From positions 806,001 through 870,000 of the forward strand of contig CBDFLL010000004.1 of assembly GCA_965249205.1 (NCBI GenBank): a stretch of 64,000 nucleotides of DNA. Reading direction: 5' to 3'. This DNA comes from JAQBVV01 sp965249205. Its GTDB lineage: Bacteria > Acidobacteriota > Vicinamibacteria > Vicinamibacterales > UBA2999. A program made the translations under genes and the position numbers. Below are positions 51,168 to 60,475 of the stretch, piece by piece (position 1 is the stretch's first letter; each line of letters starts with the position of its first letter). The notes beneath the pieces were generated by a model. It made no database searches. It saw only the letters and a list, made by a program, of their open reading frames with translations, and had not been told where the DNA came from.

Positions 51168-52590
51168 ATGCGGATTCTCTTCGCCGCCCTGCACTTCAAC
51201 TACTTCCGGAACTTCGAATCGGTGCTGCGCGAGCTGGCCGGGCGCGGCCACGAAGTACACCTGCTGGCCGACGAGGAGGAAGCACTCGGCGGTCGCGACC
51301 TCGTCGAACGGCTGGCGGCCGAGCACCCGCAGATCACCTCGAGCTTCGCGCCCTCGCGCGAGTCCTGGCGCTGGACCCCGCTGGCGCGGCGGATCCGCTT
51401 CGCGCTCGAGTACGTCCGTTTCCGGGATCCGCGCTACGACGCCATGCCCAAGTACCGCTATCGATCCCGGGAGCGGGCGCCGAATCTGCTCCGCTGGATC
51501 TTCGAGCGGCGGGCGCTCAACCGCCCGGCGACCCGGCGCGCGGCCGCCTCCGCGCTGTCGGCGCTCGAGCGGGCGATCCCGACCTTCGAGGGGCTCGACG
51601 TGCGCCTGGCCGAGTGGCAACCGGACTTGGTGCTGCTGGCCTCGGTCACCAACCCGGGCTCACCGCAGCTGGACCACCTCAAGAGCGCCCAGGCGCTTGG
51701 TGTCCGTACCGGCGCGGCGATCTGGAGCTGGGACAACCTGTCGGGCAAGGCGTGGCTCCGGATCGTGCCCGACCGGGTCCTGGTCTGGAACGAGGTGCAG
51801 CGGCATGAAGCAGAGGAACTCCACGGCATCCCCGGTGACCGCGTCGTTGTGACCGGCGTGCAGTGTTACGACCAGTGGTTCGGGCGCACGCCGTCCCGCG
51901 ACCGTGACACGTTCTGCCGCACCGCGGGGCTGGACCCCGGCCGGCCCCTCCTCCTGTACGTCTGCTCCGTGCTCGTGCGTCCCGCGGCCTCCGAGGCGGC
52001 GTTCGTTAGCGAGTGGATCTCGCGAATCCGGCAGAGCGACGATCCGCGGTTGCGGGAGGCGGGCATCGTGGTCCGGCCGCACCCCGAGCGGATGAGCCAG
52101 TGGGAGAAGGTCGATCTCTCCGCCCTCGCGGACGTGGCCGTCCGGGGCCGGAACCCGATCGATGCCGACGCCAAGGCGGAGTACTTCGACTCGCTGTACC
52201 ACGCCGACGCGGTCGTCGGGCTGGTCACCAGCGCGTTCCTGGAGGCGGCGGTCGCCGGCCGGCCCGTGTTGACGATCCAGCCCGATGCATTCCGGCTGCA
52301 CCAGGAAGGTGCGCCCCACTTCCGGTATCTCGTTGGGGAAAATGGCCTACTGCAGACGGCGGGCGGGTTCGACGAGCACCTCGCGCAGCTCGGCGCGGTG
52401 CTCCGCGAGCCGGAGCGCGGCCGCGCGCGGACCCGGCGCTTCGTCGAGCGGTTCGTCCGGCCCTTCGGTTTGGACACGCCGGCGACGCCGCGGTTCGTCG
52501 AGGCCGTCGAGCAGCTCGGCGCGTTGGCGGCGCCCGCGCCTGTAGCGTTCGGCGCGCTGCCGGCCCGCGCCGCGGCGTCGCTAGCGGACT
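51168..52590 (+). pseudogene. GT-B-like glycosyltransferase gene, 5' part, interrupted by an IS1595-type element
   Basis: The first 474 residues of a protein with a two-Rossmann GT-B look: MRILFAALHFNYFRNFESVL, VHLLADEEEA, then GAAIWSWDNLSGKAWLRIVP, DRVLVWNEVQRHEAEELHGI, a C-terminal half with YVCSVLVRP and VRPHPER, and SLYHADAVVGLVTSAFLEAA, a pattern like capsule/teichoic-type or monosaccharide transferases. At 52590 an IS1595-type element enters, and the last residues before the stop (CLSGCFS) are IS-derived. The rest of the gene resumes at 53642. Surface-polysaccharide synthesis is the likely role, by family only. Confidence 0.8.
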
Positions 52591-53634
52591 CGTGCTTATC
52601 CGGTTGTTTCAGCTAACCCCTATATCTTGCGATCAGCCTGGGGGGCGCACGTCCTGCGCGCCGCGAATCCGTCGGGCGGGCGTGGGCGTCCGTCCGGTCC
52701 CCAGGCCCAGCAGGGTCTGAAAGGCGGCCATCGGGTGCCGCCGCCGATTGTGCCGAAACACGAACTCATCGAGGTAGACTTGTAGTTGCGCCTTGCTGAC
52801 GCCGTGGTGCGTGCCAATCAACCACTGTTGGCAATTGCCGATGACGCGGTCGGCCAAAGGCACGACGGAGGGCACCCCCCTGTGCAGGGCGCTCCGGATC
52901 GGTTGCGGGCGGGCGACGTGTCTCACGTCAGCGGCCTGGAGCCCATCGAAACTTTTCAGCCCGTCGGTGTAGACCGTCGCCCCCGGCGCAATGTGGTGAG
53001 TGACGAACGCGAGCATCGTCGATTGTTTGAAGTTCGGGATCACGGACATGCGGACCCGACCCGACCGATCCCCGCGTCGTTCCACCGCCACCAGCACCAG
53101 CGCGGCTTTCCGCCCCTTGAGTTGGCGACTGCCGCGCAGGCCGGCCTGGGGCGCGCCCACCCAGGTGTCATCGATCTCCACGTCGCCGTACAAGGGCTCC
53201 CGCCCCGCGTTCACCATCGCGCGCCGCAGCTTGTGCAACAGCAGCCACGCCGTTTCGTACCGCCGCAGGCCCAACTGCCGCTGCAGCAGGAGCGCCGAGA
53301 GGCCCCGCTTGTCGGTAACCGTCAAATAGGCCGCCCAGAACCACACCAGGAGCGGCGTCTTCGTGTTGTGGAGAATCGTCCCGGCGGTCAGCGACACCTG
53401 ATACCGGCACGCCGCACATTGCCAGCGCCGGTGTGTGGTCAGGCGATAGCCGCGCGCGTGCCGGCACCGGGGACACACAAAGCCGTCCGGCCAGCGGCAC
53501 GCCGCCAAGTAGTCCTGACAGGCCTCGGCGGTCGCAAATTGCCGCTGAAACTCCCGGAGATTCTTCGGAAACGACGGGCGCGCCACGCCGATACACTACC
53601 GGTGGTGGCTTGCTGAAACAACCGGATAAGCACG
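52591..53634 (-). mobile_element. IS1595-type insertion sequence, copy 2
   Basis: A 1044-bp element with the same 23-bp inverted repeats as copy 1, reversed. Perfect 8-bp direct repeats AGCGGACT flank it (52583-52590 and 53635-53642), the duplicated target. It splits the glycosyltransferase-like gene. Confidence 0.96.
52633..53586 (-). CDS. IS1595-family transposase, copy 2
   Basis: A 317-residue intact transposase with zinc ribbon CPRCRHARGY/CAACRY and the DDE blocks DDTWVG, YTDGLKSF and LDEFVFRHN. It has the Glu form at the position where copy 1 has Lys. It is identical to the transposase of copy 4 as far as can be seen, which points to recent movement. Confidence 0.93.
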   Translation of the reverse strand: MARPSFPKNLREFQRQFATAEACQDYLAACRWPDGFVCPRCRHARGYRLTTHRRWQCAACRYQVSLTAGTILHNTKTPLLVWFWAAYLTVTDKRGLSALLLQRQLGLRRYETAWLLLHKLRRAMVNAGREPLYGDVEIDDTWVGAPQAGLRGSRQLKGRKAALVLVAVERRGDRSGRVRMSVIPNFKQSTMLAFVTHHIAPGATVYTDGLKSFDGLQAADVRHVARPQPIRSALHRGVPSVVPLADRVIGNCQQWLIGTHHGVSKAQLQVYLDEFVFRHNRRRHPMAAFQTLLGLGTGRTPTPARRIRGAQDVRPPG

Positions 53635-53641
53635 AGCGGAC

Positions 53642-53908
53642 TTGGCGATCCGCGTGCCGGGTCTGCGCCGAGTTTTCCTCAGCCTGCGCCACTTGGCCGA
53701 CGAGGTGGCGGCCGCAGAGCGCGCCAGGCGCAACGAGGCCCGCAAGACCCGGTTGAGCGCGGAGAGGGCGGCGCGGCGCGCCGCCAAGGGGCAGGCCAGG
53801 GCGGAGAGCCTGCGCCAGAAGGACGAGGCGCGGGGCGAGAAGAAGAAGCGGAAGGCCGGCCAGGAGAGGGCGAGAGCGAGGGATCTCGGAAAGACCGGCT
53901 CGCGGTAG
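53642..53908 (+). pseudogene. GT-B-like glycosyltransferase gene, 3' part
   Basis: Removing the element and one AGCGGACT repeat joins ..SLAD to LAIRVPGLRRVFLSLRHLAD in frame. The restored protein would be about 562 residues. This part is a short hydrophobic helix followed by a strongly charged helical tail (AERARRNEARKTRLSAERAA; GEKKKRKAGQERARARD), stopping at 53906-53908. Such a tail could be membrane-surface-associated. On its own the fragment has no normal start site. Confidence 0.82.
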
Positions 53909-53939
53909 AAGGGGCGCGTGAAGCAGTTGATGGGGCTCG

Positions 53940-54886
53940 GGGGGGCGCACGTCCTGCGCGCCGCGAATCCGTCGGGCGGGCGTGGGCGTCCGTCCGGTCC
54001 CCAGGCCCAGCAGGGTCTGAAAGGCGGCCATCGGGTGCCGCCGCCGATTGTGCCGAAACACGAACTCATCGAGGTAGACTTGTAGTTGCGCCTTGCTGAC
54101 GCCGTGGTGCGTGCCAATCAACCACTGTTGGCAATTGCCGATGACGCGGTCGGCCAAAGGCACGACGGAGGGCACCCCCCTGTGCAGGGCGCTCCGGATC
54201 GGTTGCGGGCGGGCGACGTGTCTCACGTCAGCGGCCTGGAGCCCATCGAAACTTTTCAGCCCGTCGGTGTAGACCGTCGCCCCCGGCGCAATGTGGTGAG
54301 TGACGAACGCGAGCATCGTCGATTGTTTGAAGTTCGGGATCACGGACATGCGGACCCGACCCGACCGATCCCCGCGTCGTTCCACCGCCACCAGCACCAG
54401 CGCGGCTTTCCGCCCCTTGAGTTGGCGACTGCCGCGCAGGCCGGCCTGGGGCGCGCCCACCCAGGTGTCATCGATCTCCACGTCGCCGTACAAGGGCTCC
54501 CGCCCCGCGTTCACCATCGCGCGCCGCAGCTTGTGCAACAGCAGCCACGCCGTTTCGTACCGCCGCAGGCCCAACTGCCGCTGCAGCAGGAGCGCCGAGA
54601 GGCCCCGCTTGTCGGTAACCGTCAAATAGGCCGCCCAGAACCACACCAGGAGCGGCGTCTTCGTGTTGTGGAGAATCGTCCCGGCGGTCAGCGACACCTG
54701 ATACCGGCACGCCGCACATTGCCAGCGCCGGTGTGTGGTCAGGCGATAGCCGCGCGCGTGCCGGCACCGGGGACACACAAAGCCGTCCGGCCAGCGGCAC
54801 GCCGCCAAGTAGTCCTGACAGGCCTCGTCGGTCGCAAATTGCCGCTGAAACTCCCGGAGATTCTTCGGAAACGACGGGCGCGCCAC
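53940..54886 (-). pseudogene. IS1595-family transposase, copy 3, missing its last codons
   Basis: Residues 1-315 match the other copies except Asp for Ala in AT(A/D)EACQ. The final Pro-Gly and stop are lost, so the frame runs on through unrelated sequence and into the complement of copy 2 as far as 53168. The catalytic domain remains whole, so the product, if made, would carry a foreign tail of about 255 residues. Confidence 0.85.
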
Positions 54887-54934
54887 GCCGATACACTACC
54901 GGTGGTGGCTTGCTGAAACAACCGGATAAGCACG
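53940..54934 (-). mobile_element. IS1595-type insertion sequence, copy 3, 3'-truncated
   Basis: The sequence matches copy 2 with a 1300-bp offset from 53940 to 54934. The right terminal repeat is intact (GCTGAAACAACCGGATAAGC + ACG), but the last 49 bp at the other end, including its inverted repeat, are missing and replaced by unrelated sequence. The right flank is AGCGATCT. Without the second end it cannot move by itself. Confidence 0.92.
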
Positions 54935-55190
54935 AGCGATCTTATCTTCTTGGTTGAGTGACCCGTTCTTCGACCCAGCTCGCCGGGCCAGTCAGCGAAG
55001 CGAGGCTTTCTCGTTCTATTGCAATAATATAGTTGAGGTTCAACTTACTGAGCGTAGACCTCCGATACCTCACAACTGTAGGTGCCAAGCTCGTGCACCG
55101 TAAGATCCGGCCCCGAGGAGATTCCTACTGCCTATAGGAAGCATTAGCGGCCTCGCGAAAGTTAACGGAAGACCGGTTACGCGACCCTGG
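54935..55190. other. Spacer between IS elements
   Basis: A 256-bp stretch of lower GC content lies between copy 3 and the ISNCY dimer. It has no coding frame of note. TTGCAATAATATAG near 55020 is the most AT-rich spot of the region. Confidence 0.5.
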
Positions 55191-55197
55191 CTCCGAC

Positions 55198-56684
55198 TGT
55201 AGACACAAAATGTAAATGTCGGGTTTCTCCACATTAGAAATGTCGGGTTTCGGGCACCGTGTATGGCCTGGAGGCCGACATGGACAACGAGGGCTACCTG
55301 ACGATGAGTACGAAGGAACTGCACCGCCTGGAGATTCTGGAGCGTGTGCGGGAACGGCGCCTGACCCAGGCCCACGCGGCCGCACAACTGGGGCTCGGGG
55401 TGCGCCAGGTCGAGCGTCTGTGCCGGACCCTGCGTCTCGACGGCCCTGGCGGACTGGTGTCCAAGAAGCGCGGCCGGCCGAGCCACCGACGCTTCCCGCG
55501 CGCGCTGCGTGACCACGTCTTGGAGTTAGTGCGGTCTGGCTACCGCGACTTTGGGCCGACCCTCGCGGCCGAGAAACTCCGTGAACGTGACGACATCCTC
55601 GTGTCGGTCGAGACCCTGCGGCGCTGGATGATCGACGCGGCGCTGTGGGTGCCGCGCACCGCCCGATCGCGCCGCGTCTACCAACCGCGCCACCAGCGCG
55701 CCTGCGTCGGCGAGCTGATTCAGATCGACGGCTGCGACCACGCCTGGTTCGAGGATCGAGGCCCGACCTGCACGCTGCTCGTCTATGTGGACGATGCGAC
55801 GAGTCAGCTGATGGAGCTGCGGTTCGTCGCCTCGGAATCGACGTTCGACTACTTCGCCTCGACGCAGACGTATCTCAAGCGCCACGGCAAACCGGTGGCC
55901 TTCTACAGCGACCGGGCCAGCATCTTTCGGGCGACGGGCGCGGCACGGCGCCGCGCGGGAGGCCCCACGCAGTTCAGCCGGGCGCTGGCGGACCTCAACA
56001 TCGACATCGTGTGCGCGAACGCACCCCAGGCCAAGGGGCGCGTTGAGCGGGCGCACCTGACGCTGCAAGATCGGCTCGTGAAGGAGTTGCGCCTCCGCGA
56101 GATCTCGACGCCCGAGGCCGCCAATGCCTATGCGCCCGCCTTCATGGCCGACTACAACGCCCGATTCGGCAAGCCGCCGAGGAGTGCGCATGACGCGCAT
56201 CGCCCCGTCCGCGATGATGAGGACCTCGCGCTGATCTTCACGTGGCAGGAAGATCGGACCATCTCCCAAGCCCTGACGCTCCACTATCGACGCGGGGTCT
56301 ACCTCATCACCCCAGGCCCGCTCACCCGGCGACTGCGCGGGCAGCGCTGTCGCGTGCATGCGGACGCCGACGGTCGCCTCGAGATTCGTCACGCGGGCCA
56401 GCGCCTCCCTTTCACGGCCTTCGAAGAGCAACGGCGGGTCACCCACGGGGACATCGTGTCGAACAAGCGGCTGGGGGCGGTCCTGGCCACAATCCAGGCC
56501 GATCAGCGCACGCGAGACGAGCGCCTCCTGGCCGGCCCGCACCGCACGCTGCGCGAGAAGCAACGGATCAGAACCGCCCGAGCGCGGGCGGACGCGACGC
56601 CGACCAGCCCATAGCGAGTGGCCTACCCGACATTTCTACTTTGCGGAGAACCCGACATTTCTACTTTGCGTTGACATGGCTACT
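55198..56684 (+). mobile_element. ISNCY-type insertion sequence, first unit of a tandem dimer
   Basis: The 1487-bp unit is flanked by CTCCGAC on both sides (55191-55197 and 56685-56691). The left end has two direct copies of AAATGTCGGGTTTC spaced 24 nt (55214, 55238). The right end has two inverted copies of ACCCGACATTTCTACTTTGC spaced 25 nt (56625, 56650). These are likely transposase binding sites. Confidence 0.9.
55280..56614 (+). CDS. ISNCY-family DDE transposase, unit 1
   Basis: The protein has about 444 residues; ATG 55280 follows GGAGG, and ATG 55304 is also possible. The N-terminal HTH (LEILERVRERRLTQAHAAAQ, LGVRQVERLCRTLR) precedes GLVSKKRGRPSHRR, an arm motif usual in this family. 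The integrase core has LIQIDGCDHAWFEDRG, AFYSDRASIFR and the final Glu in GRVERAHLTLQDRL. A C-terminal beta domain (YLITPGPLTRRLRGQ) ends the protein. It differs from unit 2 at one visible residue near the C-terminus (Ile versus Thr in KQR(I/T)RTAR). Confidence 0.9.
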   Translation: MDNEGYLTMSTKELHRLEILERVRERRLTQAHAAAQLGLGVRQVERLCRTLRLDGPGGLVSKKRGRPSHRRFPRALRDHVLELVRSGYRDFGPTLAAEKLRERDDILVSVETLRRWMIDAALWVPRTARSRRVYQPRHQRACVGELIQIDGCDHAWFEDRGPTCTLLVYVDDATSQLMELRFVASESTFDYFASTQTYLKRHGKPVAFYSDRASIFRATGAARRRAGGPTQFSRALADLNIDIVCANAPQAKGRVERAHLTLQDRLVKELRLREISTPEAANAYAPAFMADYNARFGKPPRSAHDAHRPVRDDEDLALIFTWQEDRTISQALTLHYRRGVYLITPGPLTRRLRGQRCRVHADADGRLEIRHAGQRLPFTAFEEQRRVTHGDIVSNKRLGAVLATIQADQRTRDERLLAGPHRTLREKQRIRTARARADATPTSP

Positions 56685-56691
56685 CTCCGAC

Positions 56692-58178
56692 TGTAGACAC
56701 AAAATGTAAATGTCGGGTTTCTCCACATTAGAAATGTCGGGTTTCGGGCACCGTGTATGGCCTGGAGGCCGACATGGACAACGAGGGCTACCTGACGATG
56801 AGTACGAAGGAACTGCACCGCCTGGAGATTCTGGAGCGTGTGCGGGAACGGCGCCTGACCCAGGCCCACGCGGCCGCACAACTGGGGCTCGGGGTGCGCC
56901 AGGTCGAGCGTCTGTGCCGGACCCTGCGTCTCGACGGCCCTGGCGGACTGGTGTCCAAGAAGCGCGGCCGGCCGAGCCACCGACGCTTCCCGCGCGCGCT
57001 GCGTGACCACGTCTTGGAGTTAGTGCGGTCTGGCTACCGCGACTTTGGGCCGACCCTCGCGGCCGAGAAACTCCGTGAACGTGACGACATCCTCGTGTCG
57101 GTCGAGACCCTGCGGCGCTGGATGATCGACGCGGCGCTGTGGGTGCCGCGCACCGCCCGATCGCGCCGCGTCTACCAACCGCGCCACCAGCGCGCCTGCG
57201 TCGGCGAGCTGATTCAGATCGACGGCTGCGACCACGCCTGGTTCGAGGATCGAGGCCCGACCTGCACGCTGCTCGTCTATGTGGACGATGCGACGAGTCA
57301 GCTGATGGAGCTGCGGTTCGTCGCCTCGGAATCGACGTTCGACTACTTCGCCTCGACGCAGACGTATCTCAAGCGCCACGGCAAACCGGTGGCCTTCTAC
57401 AGCGACCGGGCCAGCATCTTTCGGGCGACGGGCGCGGCACGGCGCCGCGCGGGAGGCCCCACGCAGTTCAGCCGGGCGCTGGCGGACCTCAACATCGACA
57501 TCGTGTGCGCGAACGCACCCCAGGCCAAGGGGCGCGTTGAGCGGGCGCACCTGACGCTGCAAGATCGGCTCGTGAAGGAGTTGCGCCTCCGCGAGATCTC
57601 GACGCCCGAGGCCGCCAATGCCTATGCGCCCGCCTTCATGGCCGACTACAACGCCCGATTCGGCAAGCCGCCGAGGAGTGCGCATGACGCGCATCGCCCC
57701 GTCCGCGATGATGAGGACCTCGCGCTGATCTTCACGTGGCAGGAAGATCGGACCATCTCCCAAGCCCTGACGCTCCACTATCGACGCGGGGTCTACCTCA
57801 TCACCCCAGGCCCGCTCACCCGGCGACTGCGCGGGCAGCGCTGTCGCGTGCATGCGGACGCCGACGGTCGCCTCGAGATTCGTCACGCGGGCCAGCGCCT
57901 CCCTTTCACGGCCTTCGAAGAGCAACGGCGGGTCACCCACGGGGACATCGTGTCGAACAAGCGGCTGGGGGCGGTCCTGGCCACAATCCAGGCCGATCAG
58001 CGCACGCGAGACGAGCGCCTCCTGGCCGGCCCGCACCGCACGCTGCGCGAGAAGCAACGGACCAGAACCGCCCGAGCGCGGGCGGACGCGACGCCGACCA
58101 GCCCATAGCGAGTGGCCTACCCGACATTTCTACTTTGCGGAGAACCCGACATTTCTACTTTGCGTTGACATGGCTACT
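56692..58178 (+). mobile_element. ISNCY-type insertion sequence, second unit of a tandem dimer
   Basis: Same orientation and length as the first unit, period exactly 1494 bp, sharing the middle CTCCGAC with it and followed by a third CTCCGAC (58179-58185). The junction therefore reads end, 7-bp repeat, end, as expected if one element inserted next to another copy or arose by tandem amplification through the 7-bp repeats. Confidence 0.92.
56774..58108 (+). CDS. ISNCY-family DDE transposase, unit 2
   Basis: The protein has the same architecture as unit 1: HTH, KKRGRPSHRR arm, DDE core with IQIDGCDHAW, YSDRASIF and GRVERAH, and a C-terminal beta domain. The reading frame is intact. At the one visible difference it has Thr (KQRTRTAR), which may be the older state or a new change; there is no outgroup here to decide. 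Confidence 0.9.
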   Translation: MDNEGYLTMSTKELHRLEILERVRERRLTQAHAAAQLGLGVRQVERLCRTLRLDGPGGLVSKKRGRPSHRRFPRALRDHVLELVRSGYRDFGPTLAAEKLRERDDILVSVETLRRWMIDAALWVPRTARSRRVYQPRHQRACVGELIQIDGCDHAWFEDRGPTCTLLVYVDDATSQLMELRFVASESTFDYFASTQTYLKRHGKPVAFYSDRASIFRATGAARRRAGGPTQFSRALADLNIDIVCANAPQAKGRVERAHLTLQDRLVKELRLREISTPEAANAYAPAFMADYNARFGKPPRSAHDAHRPVRDDEDLALIFTWQEDRTISQALTLHYRRGVYLITPGPLTRRLRGQRCRVHADADGRLEIRHAGQRLPFTAFEEQRRVTHGDIVSNKRLGAVLATIQADQRTRDERLLAGPHRTLREKQRTRTARARADATPTSP

Positions 58179-58185
58179 CTCCGAC

Positions 58186-58317
58186 AGCGCCCATTATGCG
58201 CGATGGCTGGCGGTGACAGCGCAGATTACCACTGCGGACGGCCGCGAACGGGTCTTGCCTGTGCGCTGAGGTGCGGAGCGAGCACACCTCCGGCACAGCG
58301 GCTCGGTGACGTGGTCC
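58186..58317. other. Short remnant between the ISNCY dimer and the IS91-type gene
   Basis: In one frame ARWLAVTAQITTADGRERVL runs up to a stop at 58267, which looks like the last residues of a lost gene. There is nothing else. Confidence 0.35.
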
Positions 58318-59431
58318 TCAGCAGCCGAGATCGAACGCCGCGGAGTCCGCGAGCAAGAGTGGCGGGGCACGAGCGGGCGTGGGTACGGGGATCTCGGAGG
58401 GTAGCCCGAGATGGCGCAGGATCGTCTGGATGACTGGCGTGTGGTCGATCAAGGCGATCAGGCGCAGGCGCCCGTCGCATCGCGGACAGGCCAGGACGTC
58501 GAACCCGAAGGTCCGGCGCATCAGATCCGCCCAGAGCCGGCCCCGCGCGCGCCGCCGATCCGCATCCGGCGCATTTGTGTCCGTTTGCGCCTGGCCATCA
58601 TGACTGGTGAGGTCCTCGGTGCGCGACTCACGATCCCAAGGCGGCGCCACCTCGCGCGGCACGACCGCCGCCCGCCAGGCCGCCCGGGGTCCGAGCACAC
58701 CGTGGTAGAGGAGTAGGTTGGTCCGCGGCCGTGGCACGAGCACCGCCAGCCGTCCCAGGAATTCGACGGGGTCGAAGACCAGGTGGGTCGTCCCATCCGC
58801 CCACGGTTGCCGGAGGTACAGCCGCACCTGCCCCGCGCCGGTGACGCTGAGCCGTTCTCGCGCCACGGGTGGCCGCAACGCGTAGCGACACACCCGCTCG
58901 AGCCGCTCGCGCTGTCCGGCGGGCACGACAAGGCCGGCATGCAGATCGAAGCCGTTCGACCGCGCGTGACAGCGGCCCAGCGGGCGCGGCATGGCCTCGT
59001 CGGGCGAGGCACCCAGACGACGAATGCGGGCGCCCCGCTGGCAGCCCAGCGCCCCGCGGCCCTGCACCGAGGCTGCGGCCAGCCCAGCCAGCACCGGAGC
59101 CTCGTCTGTCCACGCGTCCGTCTCGCCGGCGCTGTCGTCACGATCGCCGATGCCCCGGCGGTTGAGCAGGCGGACGATCCGCGGTTCCACCGTGGCCAAC
59201 ACCTCCGCCACGTCCAGCGCGCTGAGGCTGGGCGTCGGATGAAACACCAACGCACCGGCCCGGTCCTTCGCGAAGACGCCGTCCAACACGAGTGCGTGGA
59301 TGTGTACGTTGAGATTGAGCGCCCCTCCGAACCGTTGGAGAACGGCCACGGCACCCCCTCGACCATCGACAACATCGTCCAGTTGTGCACGACGACGCAA
59401 CCAGCCCAGCACCGCGCGCATGTAGACGGCG
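58318..59431 (-). pseudogene. IS91-type transposase gene, 3' part, interrupted
   Basis: This is the C-terminal part of an IS91/IS801-type (Y2, rolling-circle) transposase: YMRAVLGWLRRRAQL, LNLNVHIHALVLDGVF with the metal His-x-His, then TDLTSH-like and FLGRLAVLVPRPRTNLLLYHGVLGP with a conserved Tyr, and FGFDVLACPRCDGRLRLIAL. It is separated from its 5' part by IS1595 copy 4. Removing the copy and one AGACGGCG repeat restores the frame (..AVVAV to YMRAVL..). Confidence 0.88.
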
Positions 59432-60475
59432 CGTGCTTATCCGGTTGTTTCAGCAAGCCACCACCGGTAGTGTATCGGCGTGGCGCGCCCGTCGTTTCCG
59501 AAGAATCTCCGGGAGTTTCAGCGGCAATTTGCGACCGCCGAGGCCTGTCAGGACTACTTGGCGGCGTGCCGCTGGCCGGACGGCTTTGTGTGTCCCCGGT
59601 GCCGGCACGCGCGCGGCTATCGCCTGACCACACACCGGCGCTGGCAATGTGCGGCGTGCCGGTATCAGGTGTCGCTGACCGCCGGGACGATTCTCCACAA
59701 CACGAAGACGCCGCTCCTGGTGTGGTTCTGGGCGGCCTATTTGACGGTTACCGACAAGCGGGGCCTCTCGGCGCTCCTGCTGCAGCGGCAGTTGGGCCTG
59801 CGGCGGTACGAAACGGCGTGGCTGCTGTTGCACAAGCTGCGGCGCGCGATGGTGAACGCGGGGCGGGAGCCCTTGTACGGCGACGTGGAGATCGATGACA
59901 CCTGGGTGGGCGCGCCCCAGGCCGGCCTGCGCGGCAGTCGCCAACTCAAGGGGCGGAAAGCCGCGCTGGTGCTGGTGGCGGTGGAACGACGCGGGGATCG
60001 GTCGGGTCGGGTCCGCATGTCCGTGATCCCGAACTTCAAACAATCGACGATGCTCGCGTTCGTCACTCACCACATTGCGCCGGGGGCGACGGTCTACACC
60101 GACGGGCTGAAAAGTTTCGATGGGCTCCAGGCCGCTGACGTGAGACACGTCGCCCGCCCGCAACCGATCCGGAGCGCCCTGCACAGGGGGGTGCCCTCCG
60201 TCGTGCCTTTGGCCGACCGCGTCATCGGCAATTGCCAACAGTGGTTGATTGGCACGCACCACGGCGTCAGCAAGGCGCAACTACAAGTCTACCTCGATGA
60301 GTTCGTGTTTCGGCACAATCGGCGGCGGCACCCGATGGCCGCCTTTCAGACCCTGCTGGGCCTGGGGACCGGACGGACGCCCACGCCCGCCCGACGGATT
60401 CGCGGCGCGCAGGACGTGCGCCCCCCAGGCTGATCGCAAGATATAGGGGTTAGCTGAAACAACCGGATAAGCACG
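59432..60475 (+). mobile_element. IS1595-type insertion sequence, copy 4
   Basis: A full 1044-bp element with 23-bp terminal inverted repeats and perfect 8-bp target duplications AGACGGCG (59424-59431 and 60476-60483). It sits inside the IS91-type transposase gene. Confidence 0.96.
59480..60433 (+). CDS. IS1595-family transposase, copy 4
   Basis: A 317-residue intact transposase, indistinguishable by eye from copy 2 (Glu form of LDEFVFRHN, Ala form of ATAEACQ). The zinc ribbon and DDE blocks are complete. GTG is the only start in frame close to the left repeat. With copy 2 it is the best candidate for an active transposase in the window. Confidence 0.93.
   Translation: MARPSFPKNLREFQRQFATAEACQDYLAACRWPDGFVCPRCRHARGYRLTTHRRWQCAACRYQVSLTAGTILHNTKTPLLVWFWAAYLTVTDKRGLSALLLQRQLGLRRYETAWLLLHKLRRAMVNAGREPLYGDVEIDDTWVGAPQAGLRGSRQLKGRKAALVLVAVERRGDRSGRVRMSVIPNFKQSTMLAFVTHHIAPGATVYTDGLKSFDGLQAADVRHVARPQPIRSALHRGVPSVVPLADRVIGNCQQWLIGTHHGVSKAQLQVYLDEFVFRHNRRRHPMAAFQTLLGLGTGRTPTPARRIRGAQDVRPPG

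Noticed and set aside
55526..56563. A 345-codon minus-strand frame inside each ISNCY unit
   Set aside because: It is antisense to the transposase, repeated only because the element is repeated, and lacks family features.
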